Part shown: piece by piece, positions 21,792 to 29,257 of the stretch
How positions within the stretch are numbered: the stretch's first letter is position 1
How the letters are laid out: each line of letters begins with the position of its first letter
IMG/VR virus record: IMGVR_UViG_3300046009_003418
Span: 1-29,257 of that record
DNA length: 29,257 nt
Direction: 5' to 3' (one strand)
Source of the DNA: a virus
Translations under genes and position numbers: made by a program
The notes under the pieces: model-generated
The model's input: only the letters and a program-made list of their open reading frames with translations
What the model was told of the DNA's origin: nothing
Databases searched by the model: none

Positions 21792-23009
21792 TTATAATTC
21801 GGCGCTTGCAGACCAAGCACCGTTTGTAACAGTCGCTGCCGTTAACGACGCTCTATATGGCGAAAAACCACGTTCCGTTATAGGCGACGCGGTTGGCGCA
21901 TAATCTGCAATTTTAGTAGTTGAATTATAATACTCCCAAGTACCAGCATTAGCAGTAATAGGATTATAAAAGGTTACAGTATGCGGAGCGCTAAGCATCA
22001 TAACCGGAAAACTTCTAAATTCACTATACGAATTTCCAACCGTTTGACCAACAATCCCTAACTCATTGCCAATTGCTGACGTATTATTTCTAGGAGGCTC
22101 ATTTAAAGGAAAACTACTACAAAAATATCGTTGACACTTAGCCAAGGTTATATTAAATGGCTCAAATTCATAATTAGTAGCAGCACTATTTTTCTCTAAT
22201 TGAACTCCAGTAACATACAAAAAATCGCCGACAGTTGTAGTAGTATCATCATTCCAAATAAACACAGCAACATTATTTGTGCTAGCCGTATCAAGCGAAG
22301 CACTTAAAGAATACCTGTCCCATGTACTAGTAACATTAAGATTACTAGGCGTATTTTCAGCAGTCCAACTACTAGCCCAAGTAGGGGTAGTGCCACTAGA
22401 ATTCCATGTACTAACAACATCACTAGTAAGACTATTAGCAGTACCAGTCCAAGCAAGAATAACAGCCTTAACATTACTAATACTAGATCCCGTTGTCTTA
22501 GCCCAAAAAGATAAAACAACAGTATTATTCTTTAAATGTTGTATATTTTCATTTTCAATAAATTGAATAATTCCAAACTTTTTGTTTGCGGTTTCAACAT
22601 CTAATCCACAAGAATACTTAAAATTAGCAGGCGCATCAGTGGCTTGTGTAACATCAACAGCATCATTACCATCACTAAGAAGCGTCCAACGGTCTAATAC
22701 ATATACGTCATCATTATTAATAAAAGTAGTTGTTGACGTAAAAGAAGAGCCTCTTTGTGAAATTACCATATTACCATTAATTATGGCGTTTCTATTAATT
22801 TCTGGTCCAATATCACCTTGAGGCCCTTGTGCCCCTTGCGGTCCTTGTGCGCCTTGAGGTCCCTGAGCGCCTTGAGGTCCCTGAGCGCCTTGAGGTCCGG
22901 TTCCCGGAATATTCTCCCAAACATTAGAAGTAGAATTCCACTTCCAACTAATAGAACCCACCGTAAACACCTGACCATTAGTAGGAGCATTAGGAAAATC
23001 AATAGCCAT
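21792..23009 (-). CDS. tail fibre / receptor-binding protein with short collagen-like stalk
   Basis: 405 aa. Residues 1-36 are a small N-terminal module common in phage fibres (FPNAPTNGQVFTVGSISWKW). Residues 38-69 are about ten Gly-X-Y triplets, mostly GPQ/GAQ. From residue 71 the sequence NRNAIINGNMVISQRGSSF introduces a beta-rich C-terminal domain of the kind (N-x-x-I-I-N-G-N-M-x-x-x-Q-R-G) found at the tips of many fibres, with carbohydrate-binding-like strands (VVLSFWAKTTGSS, TWDRYSLSASLD). It probably trimerises and contacts the host surface. The C-terminal part is more A+T-rich than the surrounding genes, consistent with exchange. Confidence 0.75.
   Translation of the reverse strand: MAIDFPNAPTNGQVFTVGSISWKWNSTSNVWENIPGTGPQGAQGPQGAQGPQGAQGPQGAQGPQGDIGPEINRNAIINGNMVISQRGSSFTSTTTFINNDDVYVLDRWTLLSDGNDAVDVTQATDAPANFKYSCGLDVETANKKFGIIQFIENENIQHLKNNTVVLSFWAKTTGSSISNVKAVILAWTGTANSLTSDVVSTWNSSGTTPTWASSWTAENTPSNLNVTSTWDRYSLSASLDTASTNNVAVFIWNDDTTTTVGDFLYVTGVQLEKNSAATNYEFEPFNITLAKCQRYFCSSFPLNEPPRNNTSAIGNELGIVGQTVGNSYSEFRSFPVMMLSAPHTVTFYNPITANAGTWEYYNSTTKIADYAPTASPITERGFSPYRASLTAATVTNGAWSASAEL
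22849..22900 (-). repeat. 18-bp tandem repeat encoding collagen-like GPQGAQ units
   Basis: On the + strand the unit GCGCCTTGAGGTCCCTGA occurs at 22849-22866 and identically at 22867-22884, with a third copy running from 22885 until it diverges near 22900. Each 18-base unit encodes two Gly-X-Y triplets. Flanking triplets are the same at protein level but diverged in DNA, so the perfect copies look like a recent duplication. Confidence 0.85.
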
Positions 23010-23015
23010 AAAACA

Positions 23016-23873
23016 TCACCCCCATACCGGCGTAGACTGAAAAGGATTACCAAACTGAATCCACTGCGAACTATTAGCATCAGTATAATACAAATACAAA
23101 CTACCATCAGTAGAATTAAACCAAGCATCACCATTATTAGGAGTTGAAGGCTTAGTATCGCTTACAATAAAACGTCCTTCTATTCCTTGTGGTCCTTGAG
23201 TGCCTTGCGTTCCTTGAGCGCCTTGTGCCCCCTGAGGTCCCGTTAACCCTTGTGGCCCGGTAGCGCCTTGAAAACCTTGAGGTCCTTGTGCTCCTTGAGC
23301 GCCCGTATCGCCTTGAGGACCCTGCGTTCCTTGTGGGCCAGTATCCCCCTGTGGGCCTTGCGAACCAGTATCGCCCTGCGGCCCCTGCGCTCCCGTGCTC
23401 CCCTGTGGTCCCTGAGGGCCCTGCGGACCCGTGTCTCCCTGTGGGCCTTGACTACCCGTAACGCCCTGCGCGCCCTGAGGGCCTTGAGGACCAGTATTGC
23501 CTTGAAAACCTTGGGGACCTTGCGGGCCTTGAGAACCAGTAGGCCCTTGAGCGCCCTGAGCGCCTTGCGCACCAGTAGCCCCCTGTGATCCCTGCGCACC
23601 AGTATTGCCCTGAAAACCCTGAGGTCCTTGCGAACCCTGCGCTCCCTGAGAACCAACCGCGCCCTGCGCGCCTTGAAAACCCTGAGCACCCTGAAAACCC
23701 TGCGGACCCTGAGGACCCTCAGGCAAACTAAAATCAAGCAGATCAACGCCCATTAACGAGTACGTACCATCAATATACTCAGCCAACTGCTGCACCCGCG
23801 ACGCAAGAAGAGACAGACTATCACTCCCAAGAGGATAAGGAAAACCATAATTACTAGTATAATCAACCGACAT
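23016..23873 (-). CDS. collagen-like tail fibre protein, 285 aa
   Basis: The start ATG 23873 follows AGGAGGTGATTT. Residues 1-52 form a tail-attachment-type module ([20 protein letters not shown], then helical [15 protein letters not shown]). Residues 53-233 are about 60 uninterrupted Gly-X-Y triplets, dominated by [15 protein letters not shown] and GSQ. Residues 234-285 form a C-terminal beta module ([20 protein letters not shown]). Gly-X-Y arrays form trimeric collagen-like rods without hydroxyproline in phage fibres. The final module somewhat resembles the N-terminal module of the next fibre protein. Together they probably form the host-recognition fibres on the short tail. Confidence 0.8.
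   Translation of the reverse strand: MSVDYTSNYGFPYPLGSDSLSLLASRVQQLAEYIDGTYSLMGVDLLDFSLPEGPQGPQGFQGAQGFQGAQGAVGSQGAQGSQGPQGFQGNTGAQGSQGATGAQGAQGAQGPTGSQGPQGPQGFQGNTGPQGPQGAQGVTGSQGPQGDTGPQGPQGPQGSTGAQGPQGDTGSQGPQGDTGPQGTQGPQGDTGAQGAQGPQGFQGATGPQGLTGPQGAQGAQGTQGTQGPQGIEGRFIVSDTKPSTPNNGDAWFNSTDGSLYLYYTDANSSQWIQFGNPFQSTPVWG
23175..23717 (-). repeat. collagen-like Gly-X-Y repeat region
   Basis: About 60 consecutive Gly-X-Y codon triplets (9-base periodicity) without an interruption. Many copies share the + strand cores CCTTG, CCCTG and GGNCCNTG but differ in synonymous bases, so the array is old or under selection against perfect DNA repeats. The near-repeats make this a likely site for slippage and length variation. 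Confidence 0.85.
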
Positions 23874-23876
23874 AAA

Positions 23877-24116
23877 TCACCTCCTAAAAGTAGCCTGCTC
23901 TAAACGATCCAAACGAAAATCCTGAATCTCAGCCGCAGTATACGCAGCATTAGTAATAGGATTAGTATCATTCGTCGTAGGAACAGTAATATTCGTAGCA
24001 TTACGTTGAAACAACACCTGCTCCACATACGAATTAATCTCATTACGAATAAGTTCTGTAACCCAACGCTGAAACGCCTGCTTACCAGCAGGAGTAGTAA
24101 GATCATAATCTTGCAT
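23877..24116 (-). CDS. small tail-associated hypothetical protein, 79 aa
   Basis: ATG 24116 lies two bases after the nozzle stop codon; the ribosome-binding site is weak (AGTAGGG further upstream), so it may depend on coupling. The N-terminal half is helical (TPAGKQAFQRWVTELIRNEI, NSYVEQVLF), the middle polar with Asn/Thr (NATNITVPTTNDTNPITNAA), and it ends in a short helix (AEIQDFRLDRLEQATF). No family is recognised; position suggests a linker between nozzle and fibre. Confidence 0.6.
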   Translation of the reverse strand: MQDYDLTTPAGKQAFQRWVTELIRNEINSYVEQVLFQRNATNITVPTTNDTNPITNAAYTAAEIQDFRLDRLEQATFRR

Positions 24117-24118
24117 AA

Positions 24119-27100
24119 TCAGACCCTACTCGCACGCATCGGCTTAAACCCAATATTCCAAGCATCCACAATCACAGTATGAGGACGCTTAGAAGACTGA
24201 TAATTACTAGGCCGATAATCATTCATCTGATACAAGCGAAAACCCGCCGACGGGTAACGCCAACTAATCTTCTTCTTACGACGAGTAAACTCGGAATCAG
24301 TAATATCATACCACGTCTGATTAAGATCCTCAACATTCTGCCAAGTAGAACGATTAGGAGACAAGAGTTTAGGAAGATTAATATCCTCAAACTCGTTCCA
24401 CGAGAACGTTTCCTCCTCAAACAACTCCCAATTTACATGACGCTTCTTTTCAACATCAATACGATCATTGTCCTCCATATCAACAACATCCATACGAATG
24501 CCGCCATCAAGGAGATACAAGTTCAGCATAATCTGTCGGAACCACTTTCTAAGGACAGGATCACCCACAGTAAAGTGCTTCGTCTGCAAATAAAAGTCTG
24601 GTCCCTTATTATACGTTACAAGTTGCTTGCCAAGATTCTCGCTCAACTCTGAATCAAGCGTAGTCGTATGATTATTAATCGGATTGAGCATACTATCAAC
24701 GTCAATCAGACGAGCATACGTGCCAGTAAGATTATCAGGATTAACAGCGTTAATACCCGCATAACCCTTTGTACCACCAGCACTATCCAACTTGATAAAC
24801 CCGCGAAAATCAAAATTACTAATAGCAGTAATAGCATTCGTAGGCAAGTAAATAGCGAACGTCATTCCTTCGATAAAGTTTACTGGTCCCCACACAAACT
24901 GGAGACTCTTGCTCCAAGTATTAGTAGGAACGTTAGGAATAAGTTGTGCGGTAATAGTAGCCGTTGCAGTAGCATTAGCGCTCATCGTAAGACTCGTACC
25001 ACCACTCACACTACTCACAGTAGTGCCCGCTGGGATACCCGGACCAAGCACATAAATACCCGGAAGAACATACCCAGACACAGTATCATTAGTACCAGTC
25101 AAATCAATAGCAGCACCAGCCAACGAAGTAGCAACCTGAAAATCATTCGTAGTAGCATTAACCACATAATAATTAACAGTATTAGCAGTTAAACCCGTCA
25201 CAGTACCAAGGCTCGTAAAACGAAGAATAGTACCATTTACAAGACCATGCGCATTAGACGTAATCTTATCGGTACTCACATCAACCGTTCCGCTAAACGA
25301 GGCAAGCGATAAGCCACCAAGAGTAGCACTACCACTCGTTGTAGTAGCCCCAACAAACGACTTACCCGCAGACCACAAACCATTAGTGTTTTGCTGCGAA
25401 GCGCCCGCACTAGTATACATACGATACGAATCCCAATATACAGGAACATTATTCTCTACAAGAAAATCCTCTGGAGCAAAATCAGGATCCCAATTATCCG
25501 CCTGAAAATCACTAATAGCAGGCGTCGTCGTAATACCATCAGCATAAATAGGCTCATAACGAAGAGGAGTATAATTCGACGCAAAACCACTAAACGTCAT
25601 AAACAAATAATCCTTATAAAAGAACCCGTAAATACGCCGCTCATTAGCATCAAACGTCTTAATACTATCAGTATAATACGAACCAAGATTAGCCTCAGTA
25701 AGATTCCTCACCGTAGCCCCATCATAAAACAAAATACCATTCTTCGACGCCCAGAACACGCCACCACCATACTCAACAATACTCTGAGCGGACAAGCACC
25801 CCTCAGGATACAACTCTTCAAGCGAGAAATTAGCCCGATAATTACCACGAAGAAGATACGTCTTATCCTCAAGAAACACAAGCAGGCCCGACGAGGACGT
25901 AGCAATACCACGCATCTGCTGCGTACCCGGAATAATAATCGAGTCAGCCGCATCCCGAGACAAATCCACACTCTCAGGATCATGATACGCGCTAAACACA
26001 ATACGATTCTCCGTACCCTGCGCACCACCATTACCATACCACTGGTAACCAGCATACGTCGTATTGAAAATACCAGTATACGAAGTAGCATCATTCGACT
26101 GAGTAATGGCCGTGTAAGGACGTGCAACATACTCGTCAGCATTCATAGCCGTATCAAGCGTATGATAAATACTATCAAGAGTAAGAGCCGCATTATTCGT
26201 AATACTCTGAACATCACCAAGCCACTCGCCATCACTAGCACGATACAATGCCCAGCCCGGCGACGCGGCCAACTCGGCAGAAGCAAAATGCCCCTCACCC
26301 TCACTGCCAATAGTACCACTCGTCACCGTAAAACCATGCGCAGTCTTCGTAATAAGACCACGACCATGATTATGAATATACGGGCGAATATTAACAAACC
26401 GAACCTGTTGACTAGTATTCCTACCATACGGACTAGTATCCAAACCAAACGTACGAATAAGATCCTTCTCAAGCGTAACCGTACCAGCAGTTTGCTGCTT
26501 AACAATACCAAGATAATAATCCGTACCACCAGTAATAGTATTCGTATTACTATCATACGTACCACCAACAACACGATACGCAAACATACCCGGAGTAATC
26601 TTCGTAGCATCAAACGTACCACTAATAGTGTTTGTATGCGTCACATGCCCTTCAACAACAAACTTCATACCAACACGATTAGTATTATGCGCTTCCGTTT
26701 CCTCAACCTCAAACTGCGTAGCGGTAAGCCCCGACGCTTTAACAGTTAAAACCTGTCCCAGCGTCCAAGGATTAGAACCAGAACCCGTACCAACATTTAT
26801 AACAGTAATCTTATAACCAGCAGCAAAACCATGCGCACTAGCAGTATAAAACGTATTATTAGAACCCGAACCCCCACCAATAAGTTCCTGATAATTAGCC
26901 GTAACCTCAGTATCAAGCCTCACATTAAGCGTAGCAGCATTAACCGCATACCCACCAGTACCAGTACCACCACGCCAATAATACAACAAATTCTTATTAG
27001 AAGAAGACGCAACACCATAATTCTCAAGCAAACCAATAAACACGCCACCATTAAGCGCAGGCCGCGAAAACACAACAGTATCCTGACGAACACTAGCAAT

Positions 27101-27445
27101 CTCACAAAAACACGTCTTACGATAATTCTTATCATAAAACAGTACGCGCGTTGTAGTACCATCAGTAACAACAATACCAAGCACATTCTCATTATCAGGA
27201 TTACGAGTATTCACAACACCAATAACCCGCTCCTCATCAGCATTAGGCTGAGAAAACGCAGTGCCAGTCTCATTAAACAACGGAAGCGTCGTATAAGGCG
27301 CACGCCGACGAATATAACCAACACGATCAAACAACACATCCTGCGACCAACGAACAAACGTCTCAGGAATAAACGAGCCGGGAGCAGCCTGATTCATACC
27401 ATTAACCGCACCAACCTGATTAACAAACGATAACGACAAGGCCAC
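24119..27445 (-). CDS. tail nozzle protein (T7 gp12-like tail tubular protein B)
   Basis: 1108 aa from GTG 27445, just after AAGGGGG. The N-terminal part begins in the style of podovirus nozzle proteins (LSFVNQVGAVNGMNQAAPGS, then a region with DRVGYIRRRAPY). The central block (SSSGLLVFLEDKTYLLRGNY near 517-536, VEYGGGVFWASKNGILFYDG near 557-576) is the beta-propeller-like signature of gp12 homologues. Three inserted beta modules carry an AHGF/AHGL hairpin (about residues 204, 369 and 732). T7 gp12 is about 794 aa, so these insertions account for part of the extra length. It forms the end of the tail tube through which DNA is ejected. Confidence 0.8.
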   Translation of the reverse strand: MALSLSFVNQVGAVNGMNQAAPGSFIPETFVRWSQDVLFDRVGYIRRRAPYTTLPLFNETGTAFSQPNADEERVIGVVNTRNPDNENVLGIVVTDGTTTRVLFYDKNYRKTCFCEIASVRQDTVVFSRPALNGGVFIGLLENYGVASSSNKNLLYYWRGGTGTGGYAVNAATLNVRLDTEVTANYQELIGGGSGSNNTFYTASAHGFAAGYKITVINVGTGSGSNPWTLGQVLTVKASGLTATQFEVEETEAHNTNRVGMKFVVEGHVTHTNTISGTFDATKITPGMFAYRVVGGTYDSNTNTITGGTDYYLGIVKQQTAGTVTLEKDLIRTFGLDTSPYGRNTSQQVRFVNIRPYIHNHGRGLITKTAHGFTVTSGTIGSEGEGHFASAELAASPGWALYRASDGEWLGDVQSITNNAALTLDSIYHTLDTAMNADEYVARPYTAITQSNDATSYTGIFNTTYAGYQWYGNGGAQGTENRIVFSAYHDPESVDLSRDAADSIIIPGTQQMRGIATSSSGLLVFLEDKTYLLRGNYRANFSLEELYPEGCLSAQSIVEYGGGVFWASKNGILFYDGATVRNLTEANLGSYYTDSIKTFDANERRIYGFFYKDYLFMTFSGFASNYTPLRYEPIYADGITTTPAISDFQADNWDPDFAPEDFLVENNVPVYWDSYRMYTSAGASQQNTNGLWSAGKSFVGATTTSGSATLGGLSLASFSGTVDVSTDKITSNAHGLVNGTILRFTSLGTVTGLTANTVNYYVVNATTNDFQVATSLAGAAIDLTGTNDTVSGYVLPGIYVLGPGIPAGTTVSSVSGGTSLTMSANATATATITAQLIPNVPTNTWSKSLQFVWGPVNFIEGMTFAIYLPTNAITAISNFDFRGFIKLDSAGGTKGYAGINAVNPDNLTGTYARLIDVDSMLNPINNHTTTLDSELSENLGKQLVTYNKGPDFYLQTKHFTVGDPVLRKWFRQIMLNLYLLDGGIRMDVVDMEDNDRIDVEKKRHVNWELFEEETFSWNEFEDINLPKLLSPNRSTWQNVEDLNQTWYDITDSEFTRRKKKISWRYPSAGFRLYQMNDYRPSNYQSSKRPHTVIVDAWNIGFKPMRASRV

Positions 27446-27455
27446 TCACCCCCTT

Positions 27456-28163
27456 CTAATAAGACCAATCATACGAATCCGACAATACATGCACACGATC
27501 CGTACGATCATACTGATTCATCCAAACATCCGCCCGCATCTGCTGATACCGCTGCTCAAACATATTCTGAAACAACGAAGCCTGCGGATCATCATTTACA
27601 AGAAACGCCTTCACAAGAGCACCATACACAATAATACTATGATGCCTACTAGGCAACAAAAACCCGCTAGTATCAAGCGCGTCAGTAGTAGCACGCGGCG
27701 TCTGAAGAAAATACAAACGATACGTCGTATCACCACTCACAGCAGGATACACAAACAAATCTTCACCAACAAAATAATACCGATCAGGAGTACCAGTAGG
27801 ATCAAGAACACGATAATTCTTCTCAATCGTATCATTTCGCTCAGGCGTCATAATAATATCATTACTCTTATCCACAAACGACAACGCACTACTAACAAAA
27901 TATTCAGTAAACGGAATAAGCACCGGATTCGACAACGAATTATCCAACCGATTATTATCATTCCGAACCTTCAAAGAACCATTACTTGTCATCTGCGTCG
28001 CACCACTAGGCGCCACAAACTCAATAGTCTTCTCCAAAAAAGGCCAAGGCTCACGAGTAACAATATCCAAATACGCCTCATTAAGAAGCAACAACTTCTG
28101 CGATTCCTCAAAATCCTCAAAACCATACAAATCCATCTGATCATACATCTCATCAAGCGTCAC
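27456..28163 (-). CDS. tail adaptor protein (T7 gp11-like tail tubular protein A)
   Basis: About 235 aa. GTG 28163 was chosen because AAGGGGGG lies 8 bases upstream and the reading then starts MTLDEMYDQMDLYGFEDFEE; a longer frame from 28190 would sit inside the upstream gene. The helical N-terminus, then LLLLNEAYLDIVTREPWPFL, a beta domain (YRVLDPTGTPDRYYFVGEDL) and helical C-terminus with PSRHHSIIVYGALVKAFLVN and FEQRYQQMRADVWMNQ are typical of podovirus gp11/gp4-like adaptors. It would form a ring joining the portal to the nozzle, consistent with the nozzle gene next in order. Confidence 0.75.
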   Translation of the reverse strand: MTLDEMYDQMDLYGFEDFEESQKLLLLNEAYLDIVTREPWPFLEKTIEFVAPSGATQMTSNGSLKVRNDNNRLDNSLSNPVLIPFTEYFVSSALSFVDKSNDIIMTPERNDTIEKNYRVLDPTGTPDRYYFVGEDLFVYPAVSGDTTYRLYFLQTPRATTDALDTSGFLLPSRHHSIIVYGALVKAFLVNDDPQASLFQNMFEQRYQQMRADVWMNQYDRTDRVHVLSDSYDWSY

Positions 28164-28590
28164 TCGCAACACCCCCCTTCGGAATATCATGCTTAATAAA
28201 TTCTTTCACAACAGGACTCTTATCATGCTGCCGAAGAAAATGCTCAATAACTTCCGCCGACTCGTCCCTAGCCTCATCTGCAACACTAGAAAACCGCTTA
28301 CGATAATCCATTTGAGACTTTAAAATGCTATTATAAATTTTATCGCCATTTCTAAGAGTATCGCCTTTTCGCAGTCTTTCAAGAACATTATCTACACTTG
28401 GAATAGTATCTCCAAAACCCATAATCGGAAACGCTGGCTCTCCATGCGGCATTTTAATATACACACACCAATCCCACGTATCAGCATTCCTCGCAAAAAA
28501 CAAACGCTCATCATACTCGCGCACCATACGATCAATACGAGCCTCATCAAAACTCATCTCACCACGACCCGGAATATAAATACTACTCAT
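28153..28590 (-). CDS. conserved-looking hypothetical late protein, 145 aa
   Basis: It starts at ATG 28590, overlapping the upstream stop by one base (TGATG), and ends inside the adaptor gene start by 11 bases. The N-terminal part (IPGRGEMSFDEARIDRMVRE) is followed by a WCVYIKMPHGEPAFPIMGFG segment and a helical, charged C-terminus (EARDESAEVIEHFLRQHDKS). The middle section (about 28310-28450) has more A/T and a different base skew. No family is recognised. Lying just upstream of the tail adaptor, it is presumably structural or an assembly factor. Confidence 0.6.
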   Translation of the reverse strand: MSSIYIPGRGEMSFDEARIDRMVREYDERLFFARNADTWDWCVYIKMPHGEPAFPIMGFGDTIPSVDNVLERLRKGDTLRNGDKIYNSILKSQMDYRKRFSSVADEARDESAEVIEHFLRQHDKSPVVKEFIKHDIPKGGVASDA

Positions 28591-28868
28591 CAACAATCCC
28601 ACGCTCTTAAACTCTTATTAATACGACTATTTGGATCATTAGCAGTCTTAGCGCTAGTTAACTTACGCTTCATACCCAGCATACGAGAACAAAACGACTT
28701 ACGCCGCGCCGCCGCCCGGGGCGACTTCTTAGCCTGAGCCATCTTCACAGGAGGCTTCAAACCCGGCTTGCCCGGATTAGCGCGATTATACGAAGCCCGA
28801 CCAGCAGCATTTAAACCGCCTTTAGGATTCTTACCAGCCTTACGCTGCCAAGCAGGAGACTTAGCCAC
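28590..28868 (-). CDS. small basic protein with AWxRKAGKNPKGGLNxxGR motif (DUF6321-like)
   Basis: 92 aa from GTG 28868, 7 bases after GGAGG. The sequence contains SPAWQRKAGKNPKGGLNAAG (residues 4-23), then KPGLKPPV, SFCSRMLGMKRKLT and NDPNSRINKSLRAWDC at the end. This ordered pattern is widespread in phages of diverse hosts and corresponds, to my recollection, to DUF6321. Conserved Cys, Arg and Lys residues suggest nucleic-acid binding; the role is not known. It is one of a run of short basic proteins near the head-tail genes. Confidence 0.65.
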   Translation of the reverse strand: MAKSPAWQRKAGKNPKGGLNAAGRASYNRANPGKPGLKPPVKMAQAKKSPRAAARRKSFCSRMLGMKRKLTSAKTANDPNSRINKSLRAWDC

Positions 28869-28926
28869 GACCACGCCTCCGATCAAAATAACGAAGACGA
28901 TACTTCAAATGCGCAAACATACTCAC
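28861..28926 (-). CDS. possible tiny basic protein, 21 aa
   Basis: GTG 28926 is preceded by AAGGGG and the frame reads MSMFAHLKYRLRYFDRRRGR plus Gly before TAA at 28861-28863. It overlaps the next gene by exactly 8 bases (GTGGCTAA), the overlap form seen repeatedly in this genome, and fills what would otherwise be a 60-base gap. The frame is very short, so it could be a leader for translational coupling rather than a functional protein. Confidence 0.3.
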   Translation of the reverse strand: MSMFAHLKYRLRYFDRRRGRG

Positions 28927-28930
28927 AGTA

Positions 28931-29059
28931 TCACCCCTTCTTCTTTAACTTGCCTTCACGCTGCAACTGCTTCGTAGCAATAGCATACGCCAACTCTTTC
29001 CTCATCTTAGGATTACCCCGCATAATACTCTTACGGCGCTCCTCTAAATTCTTAGACAT
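28931..29059 (-). CDS. small basic protein, 42 aa
   Basis: ATG 29059 has AAGGAGG 7 bases upstream, a strong ribosome-binding site. The product, MSKNLEERRKSIMRGNPKMR and onward to QLQREGKLKKKG, is highly basic and helical. No family is recognised. A long in-frame extension upstream exists but overlaps the better-supported frame of the preceding gene and lacks a comparable start site. Confidence 0.6.
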   Translation of the reverse strand: MSKNLEERRKSIMRGNPKMRKELAYAIATKQLQREGKLKKKG

Positions 29060-29060
29060 A

Positions 29061-29257
29061 TCACGGCCTCCTTGCAGCGCGACCAGCAGACTTAGCAGCC
29101 TTAGTATTAGCCACAAACTGCTTACCCGCCCGATCACCCGCACGCTTCTTACGATTCGTAGCAGCCTTCTCAGCAGGCGACAAACGCTTCCAAGCAGCAT
29201 CAGGCAAATACCTCGTAGTACCACCCTTACGCTTAGCAGGCTTACCATCACTAGTAC
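29061..29257 (-). CDS. small basic conserved phage protein (5' end outside window)
   Basis: The frame is open from the right edge to TGA at 29061-29063. The visible 64 residues include TTRYLPDAAWKRLSPAEKAA and then KRAGDRAGKQFVANTKAAKS, an R/K-rich pattern (YxPxxxWxxLSPxEKxATxxKKRxGxRxGKQFVxNT) that recurs in short phage proteins. It is partial because the start is not in the window. Unknown role; positive charge suggests interaction with packaged DNA or RNA. Confidence 0.6.
   Translation of the reverse strand, partial: TSDGKPAKRKGGTTRYLPDAAWKRLSPAEKAATNRKKRAGDRAGKQFVANTKAAKSAGRAARRP

Noticed and set aside
22806-23717. Regularly spaced short repeats that could suggest a CRISPR array.
   Set aside because: The periodicity is 9/18 bases with no unique spacers, and the reading frame gives uninterrupted Gly-X-Y triplets, so this is collagen-like coding sequence.
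25391-26749. Long + strand open frame (452 codons) opposite the nozzle gene.
   Set aside because: The translation is dominated by Arg, Ile, Asn and Thr without domains. It is antisense to a well-supported nozzle protein, and similar shadows occur opposite most late genes (for example 14049-15242).

Overview
The window is part of a tailed double-stranded DNA phage genome, most likely a short-tailed (podovirus-type) lytic phage. The evidence is a family-A DNA polymerase, a TOPRIM primase-helicase, a T7 gp11/gp12-like tail adaptor and nozzle, collagen-like tail fibres and a giant internal virion protein, packed with almost no intergenic space. No integrase, repressor or attachment site is visible. 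The host is probably Gram-positive, perhaps an aquatic actinobacterium. This is inferred from a peptidoglycan-binding plus CHAP endolysin, an r1t-like holin, an XhlA-like protein and the absence of spanins. Terminase, portal and major capsid genes are not here and presumably lie beyond the right edge.

Left half, + strand (1-12265): two tRNA genes (Leu-CAA, Gln-UUG), then a nearly continuous, overlapping gene series for DNA metabolism. In order these are four small unknowns; a RecB/Cas4-like nuclease next to a Rad52-like annealing protein; a tiny membrane protein; a family-A DNA polymerase split in two by a 1.1-kb cassette carrying a GT2 glycosyltransferase; a DUF3310 protein; an endolysin; a primase-helicase; a resolvase-like nuclease; an SSB with an acidic DDFPF tail; two adjacent small proteins resembling sigma region 2 and region 4; a metallophosphoesterase; a tRNA-Leu(UAA); and a class II ribonucleotide reductase.

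The halves meet at a strong bidirectional terminator (about 12292-12332).

Right half, - strand (29257 down to 12346): late genes, read from the right edge. Small basic proteins come first, then tail adaptor, tail nozzle, two collagen-like fibre proteins, three internal-virion/ejection candidates (the last 2157 aa), an XhlA-like membrane protein, two unknowns and a holin. The endolysin is thus in the replication unit, while holin-type genes end the structural unit.

The most notable observation is the polymerase. The exonuclease/thumb half (2784-3722) and the palm/fingers half (4829-5569) keep all visible catalytic motifs, but are separate genes broken at the conserved TGRxSS...NxQNIP segment, with translationally coupled cargo in between. 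All functional calls come from reading motifs by eye; no database search was possible.
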